Source: Argentina anserina | Lineage: Eukaryota > Streptophyta > Magnoliopsida > Rosales > Rosaceae | Reading direction: 5' to 3' | NCBI RefSeq assembly: GCF_933775445.1 | Contig: NC_065878.1 | Span: 21,588,395 to 21,652,394, forward strand | Length of the DNA: 64,000 nt | Shown: piece by piece, positions 21,602 through 34,616 of the stretch | Position numbering within the stretch: position 1 is the stretch's first letter | Layout of the letters: every line of letters starts with the position of its first letter | Program-made: the position numbers and the translations under genes | The notes under the pieces: generated by a model | Database searches by the model: none | What the model saw: only the letters and a program-made list of their open reading frames with translations | Told to the model about the DNA's origin: nothing

Positions 21602-24600
21602 ATGAATTTGGAAAAGGGCCGTGGACAGGGCCGAGGACGGGCGAGAGGCCGAGGCCGAGGTGGGGCTGCAGGGCGAGTCCGCAATGTGGAGAACCTTTAT
21701 GAGGAGGCTGCTCCACAGGAAGGACAAGTTGATCCTGCCGTTGTCGTTAGAGACGATGGTCGTGTGCTAAAGCTGATCAAGGACATCAGTGGTCTGTCAG
21801 TGCCGTCATTTCATGGAGGCCTGGATCATATGGTAGCTGACCATTGGATCGAGAGCATGGAAACTTACTTTGAGATAATAGAGTGCTCTGAGATAGAGAA
21901 GAGGAAAGATAGCTACATTCTTTCTGAAAGATGATGCACTAGATTGGTGGAAGAGTATGAGGCAGACGGTAGATGTGTCTACCTTCACCTGGGAGGTTTA
22001 ACGGTTCTCTTCCGAGAGAAGTACTTTCCAGCTACAGTGTAGGAGAATTTAGAGATTGAGTTCCTTGAGCTAGTGTAAGGGGATATGACTGTCAGAGAGT
22101 ATGATGCTCGTTTTTCACAATTGTACCGGTATGTCAGGCCAATGGGTGTAACCTCCTTAGCCCAGAAGTTTCTACGGGGGCTTAAACAAGAATACAAGAC
22201 CATCATATCAGCGCTTTGTCTATCTACCAAGGAGTTGATGTGTGAGACTGCCATGAATTTGTGAACATGCAGATAAGACTCGCGGAGGAGATGTGAGAGA
22301 TAGAGATATGAAAGGAAAAGGCAAGGCAATCAGTTCAGGCAGCAGTCCCTTAGGACCGAAGGGTGGATCTTGGAAGAGTTCAAGACCCTATTATCAGATT
22401 TTGGCGAAGGCAGCATCTCCATATGCTAGGACTGCACATGTTAGACCGATGGCATTAGTGAGGTGTTTCGTTTGCAACGAAATGGGGCACTACGCCACAA
22501 CATGCCCGAAACCAAAGAGAGCAGGCTGTTACAGGTGCGGAAAAGTGGGACATATGGCTAGAGACTGTACCCGACCCCCTCAGGGTAGACATGAACGTCA
22601 GCTGAGACAGTTACCAGCGGGCCAAGCTAGGGTGTTTGCAGTGGGCCAGCGAGACACAAGAGTGGAAGATACCTTATCTATTTTTGACTACCTTGCTAGA
22701 GTATTGTTTGACACGGGAGCATCACATCTGCAAGGCTTGTCCTATTGTGATTGGAAGTAGAGAGTTCTCTGCTTCGTTGATAGTGATTCCGAACCACACC
22801 TATGATGTGATCCTAGGAATTGATTGGTTGAGGCCGCAGCACGCGGTGATTAATTGTTTTGACATGGTGGTGTACTTTCATAGACTTGGGGAACCAGTGA
22901 TTCGTTATCGTTGCCTCAAGTCAGATAATGCCATGAGAACAAGAGTTCTGGCACATGTGGAATCGGTAGATCAGAAAGTAACCATTTCAAACCTTGTGGT
23001 AGTATCTGAGTATAGTGAGGTGTTCCAAGAGATACCAGGGTTACCTCCTCGAAGAGTTGTAGATTTCTGCATTGATGTGGTATCTGGTACGACACCTGTG
23101 TCAAAGGCGCCATATAGAATGGGACAAAGCGAACTTAAAGAGTTGAAGGTGCAGATCGATGAACTATTGGACCAAGGGTTCATTAGATCTAGTGTTTCAC
23201 CTTGGGGAGCGCCGGTTATGTTCGTGAAAAAGAAAGATGGTTCTCTTCGGTTATGTGTAGACTACAGAGAACTGAACAATGTGACCATCAAGAATAGGTA
23301 CCCCTTGCCTATGATTGATAATTTGTTCAATCAGCTTAAAGGAGCTACGGTGTTCTTTAAGATTGATTTGAGATCCTATTATCATCAACTCAGGGTGAAG
23401 GAAGAAGATATATTGAAGACAGCCTTCAGGACCCGGTATGGACACTATGAGTTTGTAGTCCTTTGGTCTAACAAATGCACCAGCTGTCTTTATGAGTTTA
23501 ATGAACCAAGTCTTTAGCCCGTACTTGGATGAGTTTTTTATGGTGTTTGTGGATGACATCCTTATATACTCCAAGTCTCAAGAAGAACATATGGTGCATC
23601 TGAGAACGGTGTTGCAGACCTTAAAGGAAGCAAGATTGTACGCCAAACTCGAGAAGTGTGAGTTCTAGAAAGATGAGGTCAAGTTCCTTGGTCATGTCGT
23701 CTCAAAAGATGGAGTACTAGTAGACCCGTCAAAAGTGGAGGTAGTAAAGAGTTGGAGTCGTCCAAAGAACCCCACAGAGATTCGTAGTTTCCTGGGTTTG
23801 GCAGGTTACTATAGGAGGTTTATCGAAGGATTTCTAGTATTGCATCGTCATTGACCAAGTTGACCAAGAAAGATGCTCCGTTTTTGTGGACAGAAGCATG
23901 TGAGGAAGCATTCAACAAACTAAAGACCAGTTTGACCACAGCTCCAGTGTTGATGATTCCTTCGAGTGGGGGCGGTTATGTCATTTACAGTGATGCTTCG
24001 CTCCAAGGCTTGGGATGTGTGTTAATGCAGCATGGAGGAGTTGTTGTATATGGCTTTAGACAGTTAAAGATCCATGAGAAGAACTACCCCACTCACGATC
24101 AGCGATCTCTAGACAACTGCAGCGATCTCTAGCAGTTGTCTTTGCGTTAAAGATTTGGAGGCATTACTTGTATGGTGAGAAATTTCAACTATTTTCTGAT
24201 CATAAGAGTTTGAAGTATCAATTCTCACAGAAGGAATTGAATATGAGGCGGAGGAGATAGATGGAACTCCTCAAGGATTACGACTTCACATTGGAGTATC
24301 ACCCAGGGAAAGCAAATGTGGTGGCCGATGCCTTGAGCAGGAAACCGAGAGGTGTGATAGCTTCTCTTATGGTTCAAGAATGGTTTATGCTCGAAACTGC
24401 ATCAGAGTTTGACTTGGTACCATCGGGAGGAGAACCAAAGGTATTTCTTGGTAGTGTTTCGGTACAACCTACATTAATCTCAAGGATCATACAGGGTCAA
24501 GCACAAGATAAATTCTCACAAGCTAAGTTGGCAGACCTTGTAGTAGATACACTTGATGAATGTCCTTCTGAGTGGAGATTTGGACCCGATGGAGGGTTGA

Positions 24601-25815
24601 GGTTTGGGGCAAGATTGTGTGTCCCAGATTGTGATGATCTCAAGGAGGAGGTCCAACGTACGGCACATCGATCTTGTTATACCGTTCATCCAGGGAACAC
24701 CAAGATGTACAAGGACATATGCAGACAATTCTGGTGGAATGGGATGAAGAAAGATGTAGCGGAGTTTGTATCGAAGTGTCTTATGTGTCAGCAAGTAAAA
24801 GCAGAACATCAACGATCAGCTGGCATGTTGAAGCCATTGACCATTCCTCTTTGGAAGTGGGAGCAGATATCTATGGATTTTGTGACTGGACTGCCTAGAT
24901 CCAAGAAGGGTCATGATGCTATATGGGTGATTGTCGATCTGGTGACCAAGTCGGCACATTTTCTTCAAGTGTCGATGAAGTACTCAGTGGACGTGCTAAG
25001 GAAACTATATGTGGATGAGATAATGAGACTTCATGGAGCTCCAGTTTCTATTATTTCTGATCGTAATGCATGTTTCACGTCGACGTTCTGGGGTGGTTTG
25101 CAGAAGGCTATGGATACTACCTTGGATATGAGTACTGCTTTTCATCCTCAGACTGATAGACATACATAAATGGTGAATCAGGTGATGGAAGATATGTTGA
25201 GAGTTTGTGTGCTGGATTTTAAAAGTAGCTGGGAGGATCATTTGAGATTGATTGAGTTTGCCTACAACAACAGTTACCATTCTAGCATCGGCATGACACC
25301 TTATGAGGCTCTTTATGGTAGACCATGTCGATCACCTATCTGTTAGGCCGAAGTAGGTGATGAAGCACTGATATGTCCAGAGACGGTTTAGGAAACCACA
25401 GAGAAAATCCTTAAAAGTTTCACCTATGAGGGGTGTAGTGAGACTTGACAAGAAAGGAAAGTTGGCTCCGAGGTATGTTGGACCCTTTGAGATTCTCGAG
25501 AAGGTAGGATAACTACCATATCGACTAACCTTGCCTACTAGCATGTCAGGCGTTCACAACGTCTTCCATATTTCCATGTTGAGGAAGTATGTACCAGATG
25601 AGTCGCATGTGATCGATCATAGCACCATTGAGGTGAAGGAAAATGCCACATTTGTTGTTGAGCCAGTTCGTATTCTGGATAGATCCACAAAGAAGCTTTG
25701 GAGGAAAGAAGTAGACATAGTCAAGGTATTGTGGAGCCATCATGATGAGGGTGATGCATCTTGGGAACTAGAGTCGGATATGAAGACAAGATATCCACAA
25801 TTGTTTGTTGAGTGA
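21602..25815 (+). pseudogene. gag-pol remnant of the Tekay-like element
   Basis: The domains are readable in several frames. Gag starts MNLEKGRGQGRG at 21602 and breaks at 21934. Two CCHC knuckles (CFVCNEMGHYATTC, CYRCGKVGHMARDC) lie at 22465-22570. The protease motif is FDTGAS near 22707. The reverse transcriptase includes [11 protein letters not shown] and, after a frameshift near 23460, FVDDILIYS near 23550. RNase H is at about 23960-24260. The integrase zinc finger includes FWWNGMKKDV and CLMCQQ, with the DFVTGLP core near 24880. The chromodomain-like end WSHHDEGDASWELE lies before 25815. Stops at 21934, 22067 and 25168 and a short deletion in RT show long inactivity. Confidence 0.9.
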
Positions 25816-25844
25816 AGAACTTGAATTTCAGGACGAAATTCCTT

Positions 25845-25858
25845 TAAGGGGGGTAGAT
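25845..25858 (+). other. Polypurine tract of the Tekay-like element
   Basis: TTAAGGGGGGTAGAT sits directly before LTR2 (TGTAATAACC at 25859). Confidence 0.8.
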
Positions 25859-28532
25859 TGTAATAACCCGATTTTTCGGAACAATTTATTGGGTTGATTT
25901 AAATTTATAAAGTTTGTGAAATTCATTAAACGACATTTCGTTGTTTGCGACGTTGTAAATTGAAAACGGAAACGTTATCGGAACTTTGTTTTAGAAAAAC
26001 GTTACGTTTTCGTGACGTGAGAATCGACTTTTACTCCTTCACCTGTTTGTGAAAACTTCCTTCATGAAAATTGTAGAGCTCATCAATACGAGTTCGTGGA
26101 TATGTCACGCGTTCGAATCAGACGTCAGACGTGAAAGTTATTAACATCGGTAGTTAGTTTCTGATTTTGGAAACGAGTATAAAAAGGAAGTTTTGGAGAT
26201 TAGGGTTTCCATTTTCGGAAACCCTTTCTCTCCCCCTCACCCCCGCCTCCCTCACCTCTCTCTCTCCCCGATCCTCACCTCCTACGCCGGTGATCTCCCT
26301 CCACCGGCCTCCGTGCTCGACACCGCTGGTGTCATTGAGACCGCACGGCCACGACGCATCGACCGGTTGTGATGGCGACGCACCCCAAGCGGAGATCGAG
26401 AAGCGCCGACGGAGCTCGACCTCGGGTTCACCAATTCCGACGTTTCCGGCATCGCAGGAGCTCGGAGCCACCACAATGAGCTCTCACTCCTCCTCCTCGA
26501 CGCGAATCGACCCACGGTGAGACTCATTTCGAGCGGCGACGCCAGCGATCTTCTTCTCTCGAATCCGAGACCTTGCGACGGCGAGTGCGGCGGTCTTTGG
26601 TCAGTCTAGGGGGCCATCTAGGTAAGGTTGCGTTAAATTCGATGATTGTGATGTTTGTGGATGATTTTTGGGATTGTTTGAGGAAGATTTGGAGAGGATC
26701 GGAGGAGGAGGTGGAGTGGTGAACACCGCCGCCTTAGGTGGCGCGTGTGAGTGCGTGAGGAAGTTTGGTGGCGGCCTTGGACCATGTAGGGGTGGAGGAG
26801 AAGGAAAGGAGTGATTTGGGGGTGGCGGTGGTGAGCCACGCGCCGGTTTTAGGAGAGGCGTGTGGGCCCCACGCGCTGCCACTAGCGCGTGAGTGCCACG
26901 TGCGGTAGCGTGTGAATAGTGTTTTCAAAACAGTAAATTTTTAAAATTTATTTTTACGTGCGGTAAAAGTAAAAGTGATTTACGTACAGTAAATGTAAAT
27001 TTCTTTTACGTACAGTAATTGTAAATATAAATTACGTACAGTAAATATAAAAGTAATTTTGGAAGGGTAAATTAGTAATCTTTATTTACTGAGACAATAT
27101 TTACGATTGAATAGTATGCATACATGCAGAAATACATAAACAGTATGTACTCGTACAAGAATACGTGATTGATATGTATTTGTATAGTAATACGTGAGTA
27201 GTAACTCCATGAACAATAATTTCGTAAAACCAGAAATTGCTGAGCTGTAAAATATTATTACTGTTTCGGCATTTAAGGTTTACGTAACAATTCTAAATTC
27301 ATTTCTTATCTTTTCAAGGTGATCGATAATTCAAGTAAAGGAATTACCTTCGGAATCGTGGAATTACGCTCGAGATTATAAGGTGAGTAAAATCTCACAT
27401 TTACGAATATACCCTTGCGGAGATTTGGGATTATGCTGAATTTTAAAGGATGAAATATGACAAGTATATGATATAGTGGAATGTGTATTTGTATAAATGG
27501 TAAATAGGTACATATATATAGTTTGCTATATTATATACTGTCATGATTTCGTTGCGAATAAGTTATTTTGGTGACGAGATTTATGTATTAAACATATTGA
27601 TTCGATTTGTACAATATAATGCGATGATTATTGTATGTGGTTTACCATGGAGTTGGTTAAAACGTTTTTTTTCTTCGGACGTGTTTATGTCTTCGGATGT
27701 GTTATTGTCTTCGGACGTGTTTTTGTCTTCGGACGTGTTTATGTCTTCGGACCAGTCTTCGGATGTGTTGGCATGTCGGAACCTAGCCTTTGGCCGGGCG
27801 AAAGTTACGATACAGTTAGAGCTCTAGTTTGTCTGCCGGGGTACTGCATAAGAGGTAACATATGGGTTATCGTCTTATGAGTACCCATATTATTTTTGAT
27901 ATTGGGTAACGGGAGGTTGTCCAATGTCGGCGGCGTACTACATGAGGAGTAACAGAGGTGTATCAGCGCTCATGAGTACCCGTATTATAAATGCATTTGG
28001 GTAAACAAAGGGGTTGCCTAATTTCTCATGAGCATATACATTTTCATTTTATTAGACAACCAGATGGGCCGTCTAATGACTCATGAGTGCATTTATGATT
28101 GATGTTTTGTGGAGTTTCGTATATCTTGTTATACGAGTTATATTGTTGTTTTACTCATACGAGCTGCAAAGCTTACCGGGTTTGTGTTTACAATCCCGGT
28201 ACACCTATTCGATGGTGTATGTGATAATTCCACAGGTGTGGATTAGCGAAAATTGACGGACCACTCTGAGGACTCGAAGTTGTTTATTTCCACCTTGTGA
28301 TGAGGATTTTGTATTGATTTTTGTGAGGATTTTGTGAGGATTTATATATTTCCATTTGTTATAATGTCGAATTATAAATTTGGTTTGTAATAATCGGTTT
28401 GACTGAGTTGTATTTTAAACTCAGAAATGATCCGCTGTGACATTAAAATGATTTCGATTTATTGAGATTGTTTTAGAGTTTTTCATGACTTCGAAATTTG
28501 AGTTTCATACTCGAAATTTTGGGGTCATGACA
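25859..28532 (+). repeat. 3' LTR of the Tekay-like element
   Basis: 2674 bp. It starts TGTAATAACCCG and ends GGGGTCATGACA, followed by the CATAT target duplication. It keeps the ancestral segment at 26755-27104 (tandem TACGTACAGTAA motifs) that LTR1 has lost, and carries the minisatellite at 27671-27770. Confidence 0.93.
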
Positions 28533-29549
28533 CATATTGACACAAATCGAATCATGCCCTTAGTAGGTTCAGTTTGTGTTGTTTAAAAGTGGTAAAAATT
28601 CTGGAAATTTGCTTGTGAAACCATGGTGGGTGACGCCACACATGAAACATGTCTCCAACAAAGATTTGGTGCTTAAATGTAATCTTGTTTGATTCATACT
28701 CTAAGTGTTATTGAATACGATTGCATGCAAATTTAGATTAGGCCCTAAGTCAATTTAAATGTTAATTGAAATCTTACATGATTAGATGATCCCCTAAGAC
28801 TCTAATTGTATTGGTGTCTAAAAAGTATGTGATTAGTCAAATTCGAATGCATGATATGTTCGAATTTGTAATTATGTGGTGTAATGATAAATTTGGTTTA
28901 AGTTTGTTAAAGAGAGATCGATCATGTAAATAATAATTTAGGTTTTATTTTAGTAGTTAATAATCAATCTCAAACCCCCATTATTTGTTAACACTAAAAG
29001 TTTAGAGTTCCCTTTAATTCCCCGGAAAGAACGATCCCTGCTTATTCTATACTAACGATGATGTTTTACAGGGTTTATTATAGACGTTTTAATTAACACC
29101 TATCAACCGTTGGATGTGGGATATATAACATACATTGATGTATAGTAGATTAACCCAAATATGACATGGAAGTAGCTAAAAATAAGGTGGCTTTGGAATA
29201 TAATAAGGAAAAAACACTTCCATCGATAGGGTAGCCATATGCATGGTTGCCTCATGCTCAGTTGACTCTGACATATTTCACAATCTCCCTTATATATAGT
29301 AGGCTCAGCAGTTCTGTCTCAGTCCTTTCAAGAATCCGAATTCTCATGCCTCATTCATTTTTGTAACATACCCTCGAACACATTTTGCTCAAACACACTT
29401 ACACATTATGTTTGCAACATCATCACAAACAAAAAACTGACCAGGAGACGGTGCCTCTCGATCATGTTCATCCCAACTTCTCCCTCAAAAATGGCCTTCC
29501 AATTGTTTCAAGATCATGCTTTCAGTCAGTATACAAAGAGGAGTAACTC

Positions 29550-29748
29550 TGATAAGACCACTTCTGCACTCCTTGGATCAACCCAGAGTAATGACCCAAT
29601 CCTATGTACATCCATTAGGCCCAATGTTAGTTTCAAGCTGTTATCCTTGGACTGATGCGTAGGTGGTCATGTACCACGAGTCGAGTTCTTGGCTCTGCCA
29701 AAGATGGAATTCATTTTATTTCTCTCTTAGTTTTAGTGTAGTCTATCA
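29550..29748 (+). repeat. 5' LTR of the Reina-type element
   Basis: 199 bp; lacks about 65 bp present in the 3' LTR (34777-34845 region), otherwise very similar. Confidence 0.9.
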
Positions 29749-30031
29749 TCTGGTATTAGAGATCTCCATACGAGGCCTCCAAATTTCCTCAAATTACCAT
29801 ACCCGCACTCCACCCCCACCAACTCCGCTGGTCACCACAACGCCGGCCACAACCACCCCCACTCCTCTTCTGCCCCCTTCTTCACCACCACTTCACCAAA
29901 CCCTTCCCCCTCCGACCAACATGGCTACTGATTCTTCCCTCAATATGCTTCACTCTTCGGTTGAGATTCTTTAAACTCAACACGATGATTTACATGGCTC
30001 TGTTGACGCCATCAACTAAAGGCTCACTCAC

Positions 30032-31024
30032 ATGGCACAACAACAAACAACATTTCAGCAGCCACTGCTCAACAGGCTTGAACCGACGCCGCCGCCGCTT
30101 TCTGCAACCACATACCAACTCCATACCTCTCCTCTTACTTCCGCTATCCAAACTGAACATCCCAGCACACCCTTCACTCACAACACCATGGCCTTGTCCT
30201 TTCCTGCGTTTGGGTCTATGCCACCACTATCATCATGGGCTACTCGAACCATGGCTCCCGGCGCCGGGCCGAGCTATAGCCCCAACCTCACATACTCAAC
30301 CCTATCGACTTACTCAAATATCCCACCCGCTACATCCCAACCAACAGCCTTTTCTCAACCATTTCACCAGCCTTTTCCCAATTATTTTCCCCCGCCTCTA
30401 CACCAACAAGACCCCCCAATCTTTCGGCTACCAAAGGTTGAGCTGTCACGCTTTCAGGGCAATGACGTTGTCGGGTGGTTCGCTATGGCTGAGCGGTACC
30501 TCCGCCAGCAACGCATCTCGGTCCATGAGTGCATCTCCACAATCGCTTCTCACTTTGGCCCGGAAACCTCCCTCTGGATGAACGCGTTTGAGCACCGTCA
30601 TCCAAACGCCACATGGGCAACATTCGAGCATGAGTTTTTGGATCACTTTGGAGCGTGTAACGCCTCCGATTTCAAAGCCACCATATCTCACCTTCCCCAA
30701 ACTTTCACAGTCGACGCATTCATCGCGGAATTCACATCTCTATCTTGTCGGATTCCGGATTGGTCGGACGCGGACTTGTTGCTAATTTTTATTGGTGGGT
30801 TAAAGCCGGAGCTCCGGTACAACGTCGATGTGATGCAGCCTCGTACCTTATCCTCTGCACAGTGTATGGCCCGTTGCTATGAAAGGAAATTGGCAGATAT
30901 CCGCTCTTCTCGGAAAAACCGCTCCTCCTCATGGCAACATTTTGGGAGGTCCCCCACTTACTCATCACACCCTACACCTAGTACTACAGCCCAAACACCC
31001 ACCCAACAACTGCCCACCACATGA
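30032..31024 (+). pseudogene. gag of the Reina-type element
   Basis: A 330-codon frame with a Pro/Gln/Ser/Thr-rich N-terminus and the retrotransposon gag core (WFAMAERYLRQQRI, FLDHFGACNASDFKATI, LSCRIPDWSDADLL, FIGGLKPELR). The knuckle region follows in another frame (CYSFDEKWHDKHVC at about 31095-31150), so at least one frameshift separates it from the nucleocapsid finger. The true gag start is probably upstream near 29920 in another frame. Confidence 0.85.
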
Positions 31025-31171
31025 ACACACCGCACCTCTACGAGGCCTGAGATTCCTACCCGTCGTTGGGCTGACAATGACCACCGTGCCCGCCGAGCAC
31101 TTGACCTCTGCTACTCATTCGATGAAAAGTGGCATGATAAACATGTTTGTCGGAACCCCGTCCTGGCCTTA

Positions 31172-31825
31172 TTGGAAACGCCATTACCAAAGAGAGAGAC
31201 GGTATATCCTCCACCGGAAACCAACGTGTCCGATTCCGACATGGACGTGGTTCCTCTACATGCCATCACCAACTCATTTTTCAAGGAGATGATGCGTTTC
31301 CAAGGCTTTATCAATAATTACCTAATTTATGTGTTTATCAATTGTGGTGCTGTAATGAATTTCCTTGACCCTGCTATTGCCAATCGCCTCGGCCTTCGGA
31401 TTGGTGCCGCTGAGGAGTCGTGTTTTACGTCGGCCATAGGACACATCGTACGGCCAGCTGGTAAGACCCTCGATGTCACATTCCGTATCCAAACCTATAC
31501 ACTACATACTTCATTCCTCCTTGATCTGCCTGGTTGTGACTTAGTTTTGGGTGCAGAATGGTTTGACGCATTGGGTTTGTTGGGTTGGCATTTCAAAGAT
31601 AAAGTAATGATGCTCATGGCTCATGGAACTTGTCATGTTCTTCAAGGTGTTCGTCAGAACAACACCCCTGTTGACCATTCCTCCTTCATGGCCTTGATTG
31701 CACAACAACAATTAGACACACCTCTCTCTACACCCAGCCTAACAATCACACACTATACGGCCCATCCACCAGAAATTGACCATCTTCTGGCCCAATTCCA
31801 TGAGTTGTTCTCCACACCCACTTAA
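31172..31825 (+). pseudogene. aspartic protease region of the Reina-type element
   Basis: A 217-codon frame. The usual active-site DSGA/DSGS triad appears as VFINCGAVMNFLDP, so the catalytic Asp is replaced by Asn (INCGA). The downstream FLLDLPGCDLVLGAEWF is the conserved ILG-like protease end. It ends in a stop at 31823, before the RT frame. Confidence 0.8.
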
Positions 31826-31948
31826 CTTCCCCCAGCCCGCCTAATTGACCACAAAATACCCCTCCTGCCCGGGTCCGGCCCAATCAATGTTCGGCCCTAC
31901 CGTTACCCACACTCCTAAAAAGCCAAGCTTGAGGCCCAAGTTGATGAA

Positions 31949-33175
31949 ATGCTCACTCATGGTCTTATTCGGAGGAGCCGCAGCCCATTTTCATCACCCG
32001 TTTTATTGGTCCGCAAGAAGGAAGGATCATGGCGATTTTGTGTCGATTATTGTGAGCTTAACAAAGCCACCGTAAAGGATCGCTTTCCTATACCGGTAGT
32101 TGATGAACTTCTTGATGAGTTACATGGTGCTCGTTTCTTCACCAAGCTTGACCTCCATTCGGGATACCATCAAATCGGAATGTGTGAGGAAGACATTCAC
32201 AAAACCGCTTTCCGTACTCATGATGGCTACTACGAGTTTATGGTTATGCCATTAGGCTTATCCAATGCTCCCTCCACCTTTCAAGCTCTCATGAATGAGG
32301 TACTTCAACATCTCTTACGTAAAAGTGTGTTAGTGTTTTTTGACGATATTTTGGTGTATAGTCCAGATTTTGAATCCCACCTTGGCCATCTCCGTGAGGT
32401 TTTCCATCATCTCCATAAGAACCAATTGAAGCTCAAAATCTCTAAATGCTCTTTTGCACAAGCTTCTGTGAGTTACCTGGGCAACGTTATCTCCCAGGCA
32501 GGTGTGGCAGTGGACCCCCAAAAGGTTATATGTCTTCAGAGCTGGCCCAAACCACACACGGTGAAAGGCCTCCGCGGGTTCTTGGGCCTAGCGGGCTACT
32601 CCAGGCGGTTTTTCAAAGACTTTGGACTAATAGCTCAACCACTCACTTCGATGTTGAAGAAGGATGGGTTTATCTGGACACCACAGGCGGAGGACGCCTC
32701 CGAGAGACTCAAAATCGCGGTTACATCGGCGCCAGTGCTTGCCATGTCGGACTTCACTCAACGTTTTGTGATCGAAACTGATGCTAGTGGCTTAGGGATC
32801 AGCGCGGTCTTGTCCCAGCGGAAGCATCCAATTGCCTTTCTCAGTCAAAGTCTCTCACCGCGGAACCAAAGTCTCTCTGTCTACTATAAAGAGATGCGCG
32901 CAATCCTCTACGCCGTTAAGAAGTGGCGTCCATACCTTCTAGGTAATCACTTCACTATTCTCACCGACCACAAAACACTGAAGCACCTCCATGATCAACG
33001 CATCTCTACCCCTGCTCAGCATAAATGCATTGCCAAACTCTTGGGTTACGATTATACAATTGAGTACCATGCCGACAACCTGAACACTGTTCTCGACACC
33101 CTCTCCCGCCACCATGAACTCTTTGCCCTCCAAGCACTCTCCTCCCCCACGGTTGATTGTGTCAGTTCAATTTAA
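31949..33175 (+). pseudogene. reverse transcriptase - RNase H of the Reina-type element
   Basis: A 408-codon open frame with full RT blocks: LLVRKKEGSWRFCVDY, TKLDLHSGYHQI, MPLGLSNAPSTFQALMN and the active site VFFDDILVYS. RNase H follows (FVIETDASGLGISAVLSQ, LTDHKTLKHL). Both domains look complete, which makes this the best-kept part of the element. The integrase follows after a stop at 33173. Confidence 0.9.
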
Positions 33176-33184
33176 CAAGCATGT

Positions 33185-34616
33185 TTGCGTGACCCTGAGG
33201 CACAATCGATTACTCAGGCACTGTTGGATGGCAAAGCTGCTAGAAAGGGGTTTCGTTTGGAGAATAATCATCTCATGTACAAAGATCGATGGTTTGTCCC
33301 TGAGACTTCTGAGTGGAGAGCCAAGCTATTTCACGAATTTCATGCTTCTCTGGAAGCTGGGCACTCAGGCTACCTCCATACATTAGTCAGGCTCTCTCGT
33401 AACTTCCGATGGCCAGGGATGCGTAAAGATCTCAAGACTTTCCTTGCTTGCTGCGACCAGTGCCAAAGACAAAACTATGAGACAATCAATCCTCCCGGTC
33501 TCCAACAACCTCTCCCTATTCCAGATTCAGTTTTCTGTGACATTTCGATGGATTTCATCGATGGCCTGCCGCGTTCTCAAGGTAAGAAAGCCATTTTAGT
33601 TGTTGTTGATCGTTTGACAAAGTATGGGCATTTCGTGGCTATCTCCCACCATTATACTGCTTCACAAATTGCTGAGGTCTTTGTCAAAGAGGTTTTTCGT
33701 CTTCATGGAATGCCTCGCTCAATTGTCTCCGATCATGACCCCATTTTCCTCAGCCATTTTTGGGAATCCTTCTTCAAGTTGTAAGGCACTCAGCTCTACA
33801 AAAGCTCCGCCTACCATCCACAGTCTGATGGCCAGACAGAGGTGGTCAACTGTTGCTTGGAACATTACTTACGGTGTTTTGTGGCTGACAAGCCGTCGAC
33901 TTGGCATGGCCTCTTGCACTGGGTTGAATGGTGGTATAACACCACTCATCATTCTACCATTCACATGTCTCCATTTCAAGCACTTTACGACACTCCGTCG
34001 CCCAATATCCAGCGCTACATTCCGGGAACTACCGCGGTTAAGGCTGTTTGATGTTGATCTACGCTCTAGGGATGAGCTGCTTCGGTCTCTCAAACATCAT
34101 ATGGTCCAAGCTCAAAACCGTATGAAGCAGTCGGCAGACAAGAAACGCACCGAGAGAGAACTCCAATTGGGAGATTGGGTGTTCTTGAAACTTCACCCAT
34201 ACCGACAGCGTTCCCTGATCAAACGCCCTTCTCACAAGCTCTCCCTACGTTTCTATGGGCCTTTCCAAGTCATGGAACGTGTGGGCAAGGTTGCTTGGAA
34301 GCTTGATCTTCCCCCTACTGCTCGCATTCACCCCACTTTCCATATGTCCTTGCTGAAACTCAGAGTTGGATCCACTACCCCTACTTCCTAGACACTTCCC
34401 ACTTTTGATGACAAAGGTGAAATGGTGTGGACTCCAGCTGCTGTTCTTGATATGCAGGTCATCTGGAAGAAGGGAAAGCTCATCACACAATGGATGGTTC
34501 TTTGGACTGGTCTCTCTGAAGATGACGCGACTTGGGAAGATGCGGCCTGGATCACTGCACAATTTCCTCACTTCAGCAACTGCGGACAGCTTGCTACTCA
34601 AGGGGGGCAGCCTTGA
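33185..34616 (+). pseudogene. integrase and chromodomain of the Reina-type element
   Basis: The zinc-finger part (HASLEAGHSGYLHTL, CCDQCQRQN) and the catalytic core (ISMDFIDGLPRS, first Asp; IVSDHDPIFLSHFW, second Asp) lie in a frame that stops at 33782. The third catalytic residue is read through the stop in QSDGQTEVVN near 33830. Further frames carry the C-terminal part (DWVFLKLHPYRQRSL) and a chromodomain (IWKKGKLITQWMVLWTGL...DATWED) ending near 34616. Confidence 0.85.

Larger units (their letters stand above)
18851..28532 (+). mobile_element. Ty3/gypsy LTR retrotransposon, Tekay/Del chromovirus type, inactive
   Basis: The element is about 9.7 kb, with LTRs at 18851-21318 and 25859-28532. 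Both start TGTAATAACC and end GTGACA/ATGACA. The target duplication is CATAT on both sides (18846-18850 and 28533-28537). A primer-binding site for initiator tRNA-Met follows LTR1 and a purine tract precedes LTR2. The gene order is gag, protease, RT, RNase H, integrase, chromodomain. Long LTRs and the C-terminal chromodomain point to the Tekay/Del clade. Frameshifts and stops interrupt every domain, so it cannot be autonomous. Confidence 0.93.
17848..29105. mobile_element. Solo LTR of an Athila/Tat-like retroelement, itself interrupted (17848-18850 and 28538-29105)
   Basis: It begins TGATAGGAGCAC and ends AACACCTATCA, giving TG..CA ends with a 7-bp inverted terminus TGATAGG/CCTATCA. The flanks ACTGT (17843-17847) and ACCGT (29106-29110) are a 5-bp target duplication with one change. 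There is no internal gag/pol, so what remains is one LTR of about 1.57 kb, broken by the Tekay-like element. The 3' end (GAACGATCCCTGCTTATTC) resembles LTR ends of the long-LTR Athila/Tat group; that assignment is tentative. Confidence 0.7.
17746..29156. mobile_element. Mutator-type MITE split by nested insertions (halves 17746-17847 and 29106-29156)
   Basis: The left part and right part match the intact 148-bp MITE at 10517-10664. The outer flanks AAATATAAC (17737-17745) and AAATATGAC (29157-29165) give a 9-bp target duplication with one change. The duplication lies exactly where gene copy A ends and copy B's upstream region begins. Confidence 0.85.

Noticed and set aside
17848..29105. Interpreting the outer insertion as a Mutator element with a 10-bp target duplication (TCAACTGTTG / TCAACCGTTG)
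   Set aside because: The TG..CA ends with TGATAGG/CCTATCA termini and a 5-bp duplication fit an LTR better; the longer match overlaps the element ends.
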